A stretch of DNA of 9,159 bases, taken from assembly GCA_004356415.1 (NCBI GenBank), contig SMWN01000054.1:1-9159 (forward strand), written 5' to 3'. Of this stretch, positions 1 to 7,768 are shown piece after piece (within the stretch, counting starts at the first letter, position 1; each line of letters opens with the position of its first letter). The position numbers and the translations under genes were made by a program. This stretch comes from Gammaproteobacteria bacterium. GTDB lineage: Bacteria; Pseudomonadota; Gammaproteobacteria; Eutrophobiales; Eutrophobiaceae. The notes under the pieces were generated by a model, which worked only from the letters and a program-made list of their open reading frames with translations, did not search any database and was not told the DNA's origin.

Positions 1-728
1 CAAAATACTGCGACCTCCCCTACACCTTTGATATAGGGAATGCCCAGATACTCTGCAAAATAGATATGACCTGTGGTATAGGCAAATATCATCAGGGCGC
101 CCGAAACCAGAACAGTAGGCAATATTGCAAGACCATCTAGTCCATCAGTAAGATTGACTGCATTACTGGAACCAACAATGACGAAATATGATAGAACAAC
201 ATACATCCAGCCAAGATTGATTGTCACATTTTTAATAAATGGAACAATCAACTGTGTCTCCGCGGGAGAAGCAGCACTCACATAAAGAAATATAGCTGCG
301 GCCAGACCAACAATTGATTGCCAGAAATATTTATACCGTGCTGGCAAGCCCTTCGGATTCTGCTTAACAACCTTACGATAATCATCAACCCAACCAATCA
401 CTCCAAAAGCTAGCGTTACCAGCAAAACAACAGCAATGAAGCGGTTACTTAAATCAGCCCAGCATAAAGTACTGACCGCTATCGATACCAGAATCAACAG
501 CCCTCCCATGGTCGGCGTCCCGGCTTTGGACAGGTGTGATTCCGGGCCATCATCTCTGACACTCTGCCCGATCTGGTATTCATTCAATCGCCTTATCAAA
601 GAAGGCCCAACCAGTAATGAGATGAAGAGTGATGTCAACACACCCAGAATTATGCGAAATGTCAGATATTGAAAAACATTAAAACCACTATGAAATTGAG
701 TAAGATATTCAGTGAGCCAGAGCAACAT
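1..728 (-). CDS. mraY: MraY, phospho-MurNAc-pentapeptide transferase (partial, C-terminus outside window)
   Basis: Integral inner-membrane enzyme that transfers phospho-MurNAc-pentapeptide from UDP to undecaprenyl phosphate, forming lipid I. Read from the ATG at 728, the frame stays open to the left edge (242 full codons; E. coli MraY has about 360). The start MLLWLTEYLTQFHSGFNVF closely resembles the family N-terminus. The conserved loop after the first helix (DDGPESHLSKAGTPTMGG) is present. The catalytic Asp pair is in VDDYRKV at residues 115-116, and the NAVNLTDGLDGLA motif is near residue 195. Several hydrophobic helices lie between. The third catalytic Asp and the HHH motif would be in the missing third. 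The start is 2 nt after the murF stop; a GGAG lies about 14 nt upstream, a long spacing, so coupling to murF translation is likely (inference). Identity is very secure. Confidence 0.97.
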   Translation of the reverse strand, partial: MLLWLTEYLTQFHSGFNVFQYLTFRIILGVLTSLFISLLVGPSLIRRLNEYQIGQSVRDDGPESHLSKAGTPTMGGLLILVSIAVSTLCWADLSNRFIAVVLLVTLAFGVIGWVDDYRKVVKQNPKGLPARYKYFWQSIVGLAAAIFLYVSAASPAETQLIVPFIKNVTINLGWMYVVLSYFVIVGSSNAVNLTDGLDGLAILPTVLVSGALMIFAYTTGHIYFAEYLGIPYIKGVGEVAVF

Positions 729-730
729 GA

Positions 731-2077
731 TTATTCTTTTATCTCCAGAGCATTCACCAGCTGTTCCAGGTTCATTGCACGAGAGCCTTTGATTAAAATT
801 GTTACGTCTGAATCGATCTCTTCTCCTATCAATGAAACCAGTTGCTCATGGTCATCTACATGTCGGGCACCCTCACCAAAGGATTGAACAGTGAACTTTG
901 TCAACTCACCGAGTGCATAAAGACGTTCCACACCTGACGCTTTACTTTTTTCTCCTGCACGTGCGTGTAGCACTTTGTCATCATTCCCAAGCTCGCCCAT
1001 ATCGCCGAGCACGAGCCAGTGTCTACCTGGGAATTCATCAAGTACTTCCAGTGCGGCATCCAGAGAAGCTGGGTTAGCGTTATACGTATCATCAATGATT
1101 CGACATTGTTTAAAGCCGGTTTTAATTTGCAAACGTCCTTTGACTGTGCTGACAGATTCGAGACCTTGCTTGATGAAAGATAAAGCAGTGCCCAGACTGA
1201 TTGCACACGCAGCAGCAGCTAAGGCATTGGTGATGTTATGCCTGCCAGGCAAATTGAGAGCAATTTCGACTTTCCCTACCGGAGTTATCATTTGAAAAGA
1301 TGACTTACCATTTTCAATACGAACTGATTCGGCGGTAATTTCATTGTCACTGCCCAGTCCGAAGGTGAGCTGATTGGCGTGATTGCTCTTTCCCCGCCAT
1401 AGATCAGCAAAGTCATCATCTCCATTGATGACGGCAACCCCATCTTCTGATAGACCGATAAAAATTTCAGACTTGGCATGGGCAACACCCTCAACACTCC
1501 CAAATCCTTCAAGATGAGCTGGCGCACACTGTGTAATTACAGCGACGTTGGGTTGGGCTATTTGTGAAAGCCATTCAATTTCGCCGGGATGATTTGCTCC
1601 CATCTCAATGACTGCATACTGATGATCGTCACCCAGACCAAATAATGTCAGTGGCACACCGATATCATTATTAAGATTTCCCTGGGTCGCCAGTACTGAA
1701 GACTTACAACCGCATATCGCTGCAACCATTTCCTTGACCGTTGTCTTGCCATTACTCCCTGTAATCGCAACCAAGGGAATGGAAAATCTTGCACGCCAAT
1801 TTTTGGCTAACTCACCCATTGCATGTCGCGTGTTCTTGACAATGATTGATGGCCTTACCACTTCACATTTTTCTTCAACAAGTACTGCACTGGCACCAGA
1901 TGCTTTTGCTTTATCCAGGTAATCATGACCATCGAAATTTTCCCCACGCAAGGCAATAAATAATTCCTTCTTTTTTATCGTGCGGGTATCCGTACTGCAT
2001 CCAAGGAAGCAAACATTATCTCCTTGATACCTTGCTTGCAAAATTTCGGCTGCTTTTGATATTTGCATATTAATCAT
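731..2077 (-). CDS. murF: MurF, UDP-MurNAc-tripeptide--D-alanyl-D-alanine ligase
   Basis: Cytoplasmic ATP-dependent ligase that adds D-Ala-D-Ala to UDP-MurNAc-tripeptide, completing the pentapeptide precursor used by MraY. Mur ligase order is clear: N-terminal substrate domain with STDTR near 28-32 and GENFDGHD, P-loop GSNGKT at 107-112, NNDIGVP and EMGANHPGEI around 136-167, the AKSEIF lysine (about 202, the carbamylated Lys position), GRHNITNALAA at 278-288, DDTYNANPAS at 329-338, GDMGELG, and a C-terminal GSRAMNLE. I place the start at the ATG at 2077 because the resulting 448 residues align without gap to the E. coli N-terminus (452 aa); this overlaps murE by 8 nt. The frame stays open to an upstream start at 2131, and an ATG at 2068 just past the murE stop is also possible. 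Intact, no oddities. Confidence 0.97.
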   Translation of the reverse strand: MINMQISKAAEILQARYQGDNVCFLGCSTDTRTIKKKELFIALRGENFDGHDYLDKAKASGASAVLVEEKCEVVRPSIIVKNTRHAMGELAKNWRARFSIPLVAITGSNGKTTVKEMVAAICGCKSSVLATQGNLNNDIGVPLTLFGLGDDHQYAVIEMGANHPGEIEWLSQIAQPNVAVITQCAPAHLEGFGSVEGVAHAKSEIFIGLSEDGVAVINGDDDFADLWRGKSNHANQLTFGLGSDNEITAESVRIENGKSSFQMITPVGKVEIALNLPGRHNITNALAAAACAISLGTALSFIKQGLESVSTVKGRLQIKTGFKQCRIIDDTYNANPASLDAALEVLDEFPGRHWLVLGDMGELGNDDKVLHARAGEKSKASGVERLYALGELTKFTVQSFGEGARHVDDHEQLVSLIGEEIDSDVTILIKGSRAMNLEQLVNALEIKE

Positions 2078-3590
2078 CCACATTCCCGCTTTCAGGTTCC
2101 CCCAGAACTTGTTTGACGATTGAACGATCACTCAAAGGATATCGTACCCCTGCGATCTCCTGATAGTCTTCGTGACCTTTCCCGGCAATTAAAAGCACAT
2201 CATCTTCTGATGCAGAATGGATCGCTAGCCTGATTGCTTTTCTTCTATCGAGTTCTTTTATTACCCGAGACTGATCTTTTATTCCGCCGATAATATCTTC
2301 AATAATTGTTTCTGCATCTTCATCTCGTGGGTTGTCATTGGTTAGAAAAATATGATCAGCATAAGTTTCAGCGATCTGACCCATCTCAGCACGCTTACCT
2401 TTGTCCCTTTGACCGCCACAACCAAAAACACAAATCAGTTTTCCTGAAGTTTGAGATTGCAACGCCCGCAAAGCCTGCCTTAATGCCTCAGGGGAGTGTG
2501 CATAATCCACGATGACCAACGGCATTCCTTCTTGCCTGAAATATTCCATTCTGCCCGGGACACTTGAACATTTTGATAAATTTGAAAGTGCATCCGAGAA
2601 CGAAACACCTGCCATACAGAGTGCTGACAACGATGCCAATAAATTCGAGGCATTGAAATCACCAATCAGGTCTGACTGCAGCAACCCTTTCCCCCAGGGA
2701 CTGCTTACGTCCAGCGTCAAACCCGCAGGCTTGTTTGAAACAACATTTGCCGAGACAACAGGAAAGTCGTATTGCCTTCCAGATGCGAGCGTATAGCCCA
2801 CAAGCTGCATTTTATTCTGGAATTCATCAGCCAATTTGTGGCCATACTCATCATCAAGATTGAACACCGCTTTTCTGATCAAATAGTCACTGAATAGACG
2901 TCGCTTAGACTCTGCGTAACTTTCCATTGTTTGGTGGTAATCAAGATGATCACGGCTTAAATTTGTAAATACGGCAATATCAAATTCAACGCCTGTAATA
3001 CGATATTGATCCAGGCCATGAGAGGAAACCTCCATGGCAACCAAATCAACACCATCCTGATACATATTTGCAAAAATATTTTGTAGCGTCACCGGCTCCG
3101 GTGTTGTATTGGGTCCTTTGCTAATTTGATCAAATGGGCCATATCCCAAAGTACCAATCAGGCCACTTTTGCCCAAGCCTATAAGGGAAGATGCTTGCGC
3201 AATCAGGTAACTCACTGTTGTTTTACCATTCGTTCCTGTAATGCCTATCACATTCATATCATGCGTTGGGTGTCCGAAAAATCTGGCAGCGATTAATCCC
3301 GCCTGTGCGCTCAACTGCGGAAGCGAAATCACCGGCACATTGTATTTTGGAATATCTGGTAGCTGATCCACTTCTGCAACAACTGCACTTACACCTGAAT
3401 CAATTGCTGATTCCACGTAGTCCATGACAGCTGAATTTTTATAGGCAATAAACAGATCGCCTGTATTTACCTTACGACTGTCAGAAGTAATGCCCGTCAC
3501 TTTGACATCATCCTGATTTGATAGTGGTAATAAACCCTGCAGCAACTGACTGAGTGTTTGACCGTATGTTAGATTTTCAACTGTCATCAT
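2070..3590 (-). CDS. murE: MurE, UDP-MurNAc-L-Ala-D-Glu--meso-2,6-diaminopimelate ligase
   Basis: Cytoplasmic ATP-dependent ligase adding the third stem-peptide residue to UDP-MurNAc-L-Ala-D-Glu. The 506 residues match the family length. Visible motifs: TSDSRKV near 35-41, P-loop GTNGKTT at 119-125, NTTPEP at 161-166, EVSSHGLDQ at 187-195, NLSRDHLDYH around 210-219, the SKRRLF lysine at 229 (carbamylated Lys position), VDYAHSPEAL at 361-370, FGCGGQRDKGKR, and GKGHEDYQE at 470-478. DNPR at 419-422 is the established signature of meso-diaminopimelate rather than lysine specificity, fitting a Gram-negative wall. The first of two adjacent ATGs (3590) has AGGGGG 8 nt upstream, a good ribosome binding site lying inside ftsI. 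The overlap with ftsI is 14 nt and with murF 8 nt, suggesting coupled translation. Confidence 0.98.
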   Translation of the reverse strand: MMTVENLTYGQTLSQLLQGLLPLSNQDDVKVTGITSDSRKVNTGDLFIAYKNSAVMDYVESAIDSGVSAVVAEVDQLPDIPKYNVPVISLPQLSAQAGLIAARFFGHPTHDMNVIGITGTNGKTTVSYLIAQASSLIGLGKSGLIGTLGYGPFDQISKGPNTTPEPVTLQNIFANMYQDGVDLVAMEVSSHGLDQYRITGVEFDIAVFTNLSRDHLDYHQTMESYAESKRRLFSDYLIRKAVFNLDDEYGHKLADEFQNKMQLVGYTLASGRQYDFPVVSANVVSNKPAGLTLDVSSPWGKGLLQSDLIGDFNASNLLASLSALCMAGVSFSDALSNLSKCSSVPGRMEYFRQEGMPLVIVDYAHSPEALRQALRALQSQTSGKLICVFGCGGQRDKGKRAEMGQIAETYADHIFLTNDNPRDEDAETIIEDIIGGIKDQSRVIKELDRRKAIRLAIHSASEDDVLLIAGKGHEDYQEIAGVRYPLSDRSIVKQVLGEPESGNVDD

Positions 3591-5319
3591 CAGTCAGACC
3601 CCCTGTTGCAACTATTTGTCCGTTCAACGCAGATAAATCATCAGGTGGGATATCAAGCAAACGCAGGGCACCAGCCATCACACTTGAAAATACAGGGGCT
3701 GCCACCAAGCCACCATAATATTGATCGCCCTGGGGCTCATCGATAATCACCACAGCAATCAATCTTGGCTTGCTTGCGGGAGCCATGCCGGCAAAGAGTG
3801 ATAGATATCGATCTTCTGAATAACCGCCTGCGACTGTTTTATGTACTGTCCCGGTTTTTCCTGAGACACGGTAACCTTCAATTGATGCCCGATATCCCGT
3901 GCCTCCTTTTTGTACAACTGCTTCCAGCATCTCTCTGACTTGCCGGGCCACACTTGCAGAAAACACGCGGCTTGCGCTGACAGGTTCCGTTACCTTTAAA
4001 AATGAAACTGGTAACATCATGCCATCAGTAGCAAATACCATATAGGCCCGTGCCAATTGCAAGGCAGTGACCGACATGCCATAACCAAAAGACATGGTTG
4101 CCTGTTCAACTTCAGACCAGTTGTTGTATGAGTTTAAAAACCCGGAAACTTCTCCCGGGAAACCACTTCCGGTTGTCTGTCCAAATCCAACCCTTACCAA
4201 AGTTGTCCAGAAATCCTGTGGTTCAAGTGATAGGGCAATTTTGCTAGCACCAATATTACTAGATTTTTTTATTACTGTAGCCAGATCTATGACACCATAA
4301 TTTCTATGATCCCGGATTATATGGTCACCAACTTTGAAAATCCCAGGACGCGTATCGATGGTCGTGTCCAAATCATATAAACCACTTTCCAAAGCCGCAG
4401 CAATGGTAAATGGCTTTAATGTTGAACCTGGCTCAAAAACATCAGTTAAAGCGCGGTTACGATAATTGCCACTCTTCAAACCAGTTCTATTATTCGGGTT
4501 ATAAGAAGGCTGACCAACCATCGCAATGATTTCACCTGTATTCACATCGAGCATGATCAATGTGCCGGCACGTGCTTTATAGTGATTGACCGCAGCCTTT
4601 AGTTCTCTATAGGCCAGATATTGAACACGCCTATCAATACTAAGAACCAGTTGCTTGCCGGGATCCGGTGTGCGGATACTCTCTATGTTTTCAATGACGC
4701 GTCCGAGTCTGTCTTTTAAAACCCGTTTGCTGCCTGGCAAACCTTTAAGCCAACTGTCATATGCCAGTTCCAGACCTTCCTGACCGGAATCATCTATGTT
4801 CGTAAATCCAAGCACATGGGATGTGACTTCACCAGCAGGATAATAACGACGATATTCTCTCTGTAATGAGATACCTGGAATATCCAGTAACATAACCTCT
4901 TCGGCCAGGGCGGGAGCGACATGTCTTTTTAGATAGACAAACTTCCTGCCAATCCGATCTTTCAATAAGGTAATTAATTCTTCATCATTCATCTGCAAAT
5001 ATTTAGCAAGCTGAGCCAGCCTTGAGTCAGAAGCCAATACCTTTCTTGGAACTGCCCAGATCGAATTCACTGGAGTACTAATTGCCAATGACTCACCGTT
5101 ACGATCCGTGATCATGCCCCGATGTGCGGATATTTTTACAACGCGTAATGCCCTTGCATCACCACGGTCCTGCAGGAATTCTTTATTCAATACCTGTAGG
5201 TCAACGGCACGGAAAAGCAACCCTGCCATACAGATTGTATAAATGCTGAGTAAAAACCAACGCCGCATTGGGAACTCAGTTATTTTCCCCGTTTCTTTTA
5301 TTTTTCCTGTCTCCCTCAT
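3577..5319 (-). CDS. ftsI: FtsI (PBP3), septal peptidoglycan transpeptidase
   Basis: Class B penicillin-binding protein that cross-links septal peptidoglycan in the periplasm, working with FtsW and recruited by FtsQLB. 580 residues, close to E. coli FtsI (588). A short basic cytoplasmic tail is followed by one membrane anchor at about 21-40, then the pedestal domain (SAHRGMITDRNGESLA at 64-79) and the transpeptidase domain. Active-site motifs are complete: S299-TLK-302 within EPGSTLKPF, SSN at 353-355, and KTGT at 488-491. The start at 5319 gives a tail of the usual length; an in-frame ATG at 5268 would leave almost none. The tail contains a tandem near-repeat, ETGKIK then ETGKIT (residues 3-14). 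The gene lies 29 nt after ftsL and overlaps murE by 14 nt. Confidence 0.97.
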   Translation of the reverse strand: MRETGKIKETGKITEFPMRRWFLLSIYTICMAGLLFRAVDLQVLNKEFLQDRGDARALRVVKISAHRGMITDRNGESLAISTPVNSIWAVPRKVLASDSRLAQLAKYLQMNDEELITLLKDRIGRKFVYLKRHVAPALAEEVMLLDIPGISLQREYRRYYPAGEVTSHVLGFTNIDDSGQEGLELAYDSWLKGLPGSKRVLKDRLGRVIENIESIRTPDPGKQLVLSIDRRVQYLAYRELKAAVNHYKARAGTLIMLDVNTGEIIAMVGQPSYNPNNRTGLKSGNYRNRALTDVFEPGSTLKPFTIAAALESGLYDLDTTIDTRPGIFKVGDHIIRDHRNYGVIDLATVIKKSSNIGASKIALSLEPQDFWTTLVRVGFGQTTGSGFPGEVSGFLNSYNNWSEVEQATMSFGYGMSVTALQLARAYMVFATDGMMLPVSFLKVTEPVSASRVFSASVARQVREMLEAVVQKGGTGYRASIEGYRVSGKTGTVHKTVAGGYSEDRYLSLFAGMAPASKPRLIAVVIIDEPQGDQYYGGLVAAPVFSSVMAGALRLLDIPPDDLSALNGQIVATGGLTDDDS

Positions 5320-5348
5320 TTTCCGTCTCTAATCTTTTAATAGCAGAG

Positions 5349-5612
5349 TCATTTCGAGATCAGCGTGACAGATCGAATTTTAGGTTCAATCATGTGAAGC
5401 TCTGTTTTAGAAACAGACTCAATTCGTGCATCCGTTGCCCATGTACTCTGCTCCAGCTGCAAACGCCCCCATTCTTCATTCAAATTGTCTCTGTCTTTTT
5501 CCAATTTTTGTATTTCCACAAACAACCTACGCGTGTCATGACGTGCTATTACAACCTTAATCGCGGAAAAAAATACTGCGGTTCCAAAAAGGATTAGGAA
5601 AACATTCTTCAT
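5349..5612 (-). CDS. ftsL: FtsL, bitopic divisome protein
   Basis: Small inner-membrane protein that with FtsB and FtsQ forms the complex activating FtsWI septal synthesis. From the ATG at 5612 it has 87 residues, a little shorter than E. coli FtsL (121 aa) and within the range of this poorly conserved family. One membrane helix spans about residues 3-22 (NVFLILFGTAVFFSAIKVV). A heptad-like coiled-coil stretch follows, rich in Leu, Glu, Lys and Arg (about 28-57), then a short tail. The start codon forms a 4-nt ATGA overlap with the rsmH stop, the usual coupled arrangement. A GTG at 5624 in the same frame would add four residues but is less attractive. Assignment rests on topology plus position between rsmH and ftsI. 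Confidence 0.93.
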   Translation of the reverse strand: MKNVFLILFGTAVFFSAIKVVIARHDTRRLFVEIQKLEKDRDNLNEEWGRLQLEQSTWATDARIESVSKTELHMIEPKIRSVTLISK

Positions 5613-6574
5613 ATCGCTATACACTCGGCAATACGTAACACAGCACTCCTGGCTCTTGGGTTGTTTGCAATTTCATCTTGCCTGGAACGTATCGGCTTTC
5701 CTATAATGTTCAACTTCGGTTTGAAAACATCATGCGTCACGGGAACTTCTCTTGGGATATCGACACCATGAGATTGCGTACGCATAAACCTCTTTACCAA
5801 CCTGTCCTCAAGTGAATGAAAACTAATCACCAATAACCTGCCGTTTGCGGCAAGCACATGCATAGCCTGCATCAATACAGCATCTAATTCTTCCAGCTCT
5901 TGATTGATGAATATACGAATTGCCTGAAATGTTCTGGTCGCGGGATGCTTGTTTTTTTCCTTACCTGGTATTGCTGTCGTGACCAAATCAGCAAGTTGTT
6001 TCGTCCTCGTGATCGGTGTTTCATCCCGTTGTTGAACGATGGCTCTTGCAATACGCCTGGAAAATCGTTCATCGCCAAATTCATAAAGCACCTGTGCAAT
6101 TTCACCTACCGGTGCCTGATTGAGCCACTCAGCAGCGGTCATGCCATGACTGTTATCCATTCGCATATCAAGTTCACCATCACGCAGAAAGCTGAAGCCA
6201 CGTGAAGCATCATCAAGTTGTGGAGAAGAAACACCCAGATCGAGCAATACACCATTAATCTTTTTTATCAGGTTTAATTCTCTCACTGTATCTTCCAGCC
6301 TGGTGTAGGAACCGTGCACAAGTGTGAATCGCGGATCATCTAGTAATTGTCGATCAACAGCTGCGATAGCGTCCGGATCACTATCGAACGCAAGTAAACG
6401 GCCATGCTCACCAAGTTGGTCAAGAATGGCGCGACTATGGCCCCCGCGACCAAATGTACAATCGATGTACATGCCGTCAGAACGTAGCTTGAGGCCTTGT
6501 AATGTTTCATTCAGCAATACCGGTGTATGTTGATACTCCGTGTTTTTTTTACCTTTGGCTATTTTCCTGGCCAT
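5609..6574 (-). CDS. rsmH: RsmH (MraW), 16S rRNA (cytosine1402-N4)-methyltransferase
   Basis: SAM-dependent enzyme methylating N4 of C1402 in the 16S rRNA decoding centre. The 321 residues are near the family norm (E. coli 313). Motifs: HTPVLLNE at 16-23, the SAM-binding loop DCTFGRGGHS at 38-47, FDSDPDAI at 63-70, LLDLGVSSPQLDDASRGFSF at 110-129, KHPATRTFQAIRI at 209-221, SFHSLEDRLVKRF at 251-263, and the C-terminal NPRARSAVLRIAE. The N-terminus carries an extra lysine-rich stretch (about 12 residues) relative to E. coli, encoded partly by an A8 run. The SD-like GGGGA sits directly against the ATG and in a possible hairpin (see findings). The gene is 28 nt downstream of mraZ and overlaps ftsL by 4 nt. 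The partner N-methylation is complemented by RsmI (2'-O-methylation of the same base), encoded further right. Confidence 0.98.
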   Translation of the reverse strand: MARKIAKGKKNTEYQHTPVLLNETLQGLKLRSDGMYIDCTFGRGGHSRAILDQLGEHGRLLAFDSDPDAIAAVDRQLLDDPRFTLVHGSYTRLEDTVRELNLIKKINGVLLDLGVSSPQLDDASRGFSFLRDGELDMRMDNSHGMTAAEWLNQAPVGEIAQVLYEFGDERFSRRIARAIVQQRDETPITRTKQLADLVTTAIPGKEKNKHPATRTFQAIRIFINQELEELDAVLMQAMHVLAANGRLLVISFHSLEDRLVKRFMRTQSHGVDIPREVPVTHDVFKPKLNIIGKPIRSRQDEIANNPRARSAVLRIAECIAI

Positions 6575-6602
6575 TCCCCATGTGACTCATCAGGGGAAGA
6601 CT

Positions 6603-7061
6603 TCATAGTGACAATGACCTAAGCGCATCGGGGGGTTCTCCTGACTCATCTCCAATTTGCTCCAGCCATTGATCACGTTGTTCTCTCCATGCGTTTTCAT
6701 CCCAAATCTCAAACTTATTTCCCTGGCCAAGGATAACGGCCTGTTTTTTAAGTTGAGCGTAATCTCGCAATTCCTGCGGTATCAGGATTCTGCCTTGAGC
6801 ATCCAACTGACAATCAGCGGCGTAGCCACGCATCATCTGTTTGGTCCTGCGACCCTGTTTTTCAAAATCTGATAAGTCGGCGAGTTTGGTTTCAATGAAT
6901 TCCCACTCGATCAGCGGGTATAACCAGAGTGATCTATCCATTGGATTCAAGGTTAAAACCAGGCATCCCCCAGTTTCAGAAGACAGGCGCTCGCGATACC
7001 GACTAGGAATCGCTAATCGACCCTTACTATCAACACTGAGCGTGCTAAAACCTCGAAACAA
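6603..7061 (-). CDS. mraZ: MraZ, transcriptional regulator of the dcw operon
   Basis: DNA-binding protein with two SpoVT/AbrB-like swapped-hairpin halves that, in E. coli, represses its own operon through TGGG direct repeats. The two half-motifs are visible: DSKGRLAIPSRYRE at about 11-24 and DAQGRILIPQELR at about 87-99, plus LGQGNKFEIWDE at 111-122. I choose the TTG at 7061 as start: it is preceded by AGGGGA with a 6-nt spacer, it gives MFRGF as in the family, and the product is 152 residues, equal to E. coli MraZ. The open frame continues upstream to a TTG at 7094, but that segment runs into the operator repeats and adds residues with no family match. First gene of the dcw cluster; matching operator repeats lie just upstream. 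Confidence 0.95.
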   Translation of the reverse strand: MFRGFSTLSVDSKGRLAIPSRYRERLSSETGGCLVLTLNPMDRSLWLYPLIEWEFIETKLADLSDFEKQGRRTKQMMRGYAADCQLDAQGRILIPQELRDYAQLKKQAVILGQGNKFEIWDENAWREQRDQWLEQIGDESGEPPDALRSLSL

Positions 7062-7067
7062 GGAAAT

Positions 7068-7073
7068 TCCCCT
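7068..7073 (-). promoter_or_regulatory. Ribosome binding site deciding the mraZ TTG start
   Basis: On the minus strand AGGGGA stands 6 nt before the TTG at 7061, an almost ideal Shine-Dalgarno match and spacing. It supports the non-ATG start and the 152-residue product. The alternative upstream TTG (7094) has no comparable site. Confidence 0.7.
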
Positions 7074-7086
7074 AAATGTTTGTTTT

Positions 7087-7111
7087 ACCCACAATTACCC
7101 ACAATCACCCA
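7087..7111 (-). promoter_or_regulatory. Predicted MraZ operator, three TGGGT repeats at 10-bp period
   Basis: On the minus strand TGGGT occurs at 7111-7107, 7101-7097 and 7091-7087, each pair separated by exactly five bases. E. coli MraZ is known to bind TGGGN direct repeats separated by 5 nt upstream of its own gene, so spacing, motif and position all agree. The repeats begin about 2 nt downstream of the predicted transcription start, so bound MraZ should block initiation or early elongation. That MraZ uses this site here is inference. Confidence 0.85.
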
Positions 7112-7333
7112 CTCCGCGAACTATAGGTATTTGCAGGGTCCGATGCAAGCAAACTTTGTGTTTTTATTTGGGAAATGTGTCTGTGTAACAGATACTTAGC
7201 GATGAAAAGTAAAAAAACATGACGAATGTCAGCACCCAAAATTCTTAAAGTTTTTTGATATCATTAACTTGAGATTATTAGTTAATAATTTACTCTAGGT
7301 ATTGACATAATTCGGTGTTTTTTAGTGAAAAAA
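7112..7333. other. Intergenic spacer between mraZ and rnpB
   Basis: About 220 bp of AT-rich DNA holding the mraZ promoter at its left end. I see no coding region. It contains two dyads: a 19-bp one at 7177-7195 (TCTGT-GTA-ACAGA core) and an AT-only one at 7274-7289 (ATTATT-AGTT-AATAAT). A TTGACA at 7302-7307 on the plus strand lacks a convincing -10. The right end has an A6/T6 inverted pair directly after the rnpB 3' end. Confidence 0.6.
7120..7148 (-). promoter_or_regulatory. Predicted sigma70-type promoter of the dcw operon (mraZp)
   Basis: On the minus strand TTGCAT (7148-7143) is followed after exactly 17 bp by TATAGT (7125-7120), a good -35/-10 pair. The start of transcription would fall near 7113, just before the MraZ repeats. 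It is the best promoter-like pair upstream of mraZ. Not tested; other promoters within the cluster are possible. Confidence 0.6.
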
Positions 7334-7768
7334 TCAGGAGTCGGCACATAAGCCGGGTTCTGTTCCACCAGTAAGCCGGTGGTGGTAATCATTCATCTAG
7401 GATGTACGTCACCATACACCTCAAGCAACCTACCCAGGGACAACGCGGACCACGTCTTGTCGCAATGCCCAAGTCTTTCTGCAATGCAATGGGCCCCTCT
7501 ATTTGGTCTTGCTCCGAGTGGGGTTTACCCTGCCACTGATATTACTATCAGTGCGGTGCGCTCTTACCGCACCATTTCACCCTTACCATTTTATTCCACA
7601 GGAACCTAATCCCATAAGAAAAGAATGGCGGTATATTTTCTGTGGCACTCTCCGTAGGTTCACACCTCCCAGAAGTTATCTGGCACCCTGTCCTCTGGAG
7701 CCCGGACTTTCCTCTCACTGCCCATAGGCGAACCCATAGACAAAGAGCGATTACCCGGCCGACTCCTA
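7334..7768 (-). ncRNA. rnpB: RNase P RNA, bacterial type A
   Basis: Catalytic RNA of ribonuclease P, which removes the 5' leader of pre-tRNAs. Read on the minus strand, the conserved blocks occur in order: GAGGAAAGTCC (7714-7704) followed by GGGCTCC, AGGGTGCCAG, AGTGCCACAGAAAA, GGTAAGGGTGAAA, GTGCGGTAAGAGCGCACC, GGAGCAAGACCAAATAG, GGGTAGGTTGCTTGAG, CTAGATGAATGA and ACAGAACCCGGCTTA at the 3' end. Ends are set by helix P1: AGGAGTCGGC at 7767-7758 pairs perfectly with GCCGACTCCT at 7345-7336. The P15 loop carries GUGGUCC, containing the GGU that pairs with the tRNA 3' RCCA. A UUCG-capped hairpin follows near the 5' end. A U6 run begins 2 nt after P1 and may mark the transcript end. Exact ends are uncertain by a few bases. 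Confidence 0.97.

Noticed and set aside
2078..2131. Extended murF start at 2131
   Set aside because: It would overlap murE by 62 nt and add 18 residues not present in the family; the start at 2077 aligns exactly with known MurF.
7062..7094. Extended mraZ start at the TTG at 7094
   Set aside because: The extra 11 codons overlap the operator and leader, lack family similarity, and have no suitable Shine-Dalgarno sequence, unlike the TTG at 7061.
7302..7307. TTGACA on the plus strand, as a promoter towards rnpB antisense
   Set aside because: No acceptable -10 at 15-19 bp; nearest options match poorly, and there is no gene on that strand to serve.
7318..7333. T6-AGTG-A6 inverted pair at the rnpB 3' end as an intrinsic terminator
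   Set aside because: The stem has only A-T pairs and is too weak on its own. The U6 after the P1 helix could mark the RNA end, but P1 is long-range, so I do not list a terminator.
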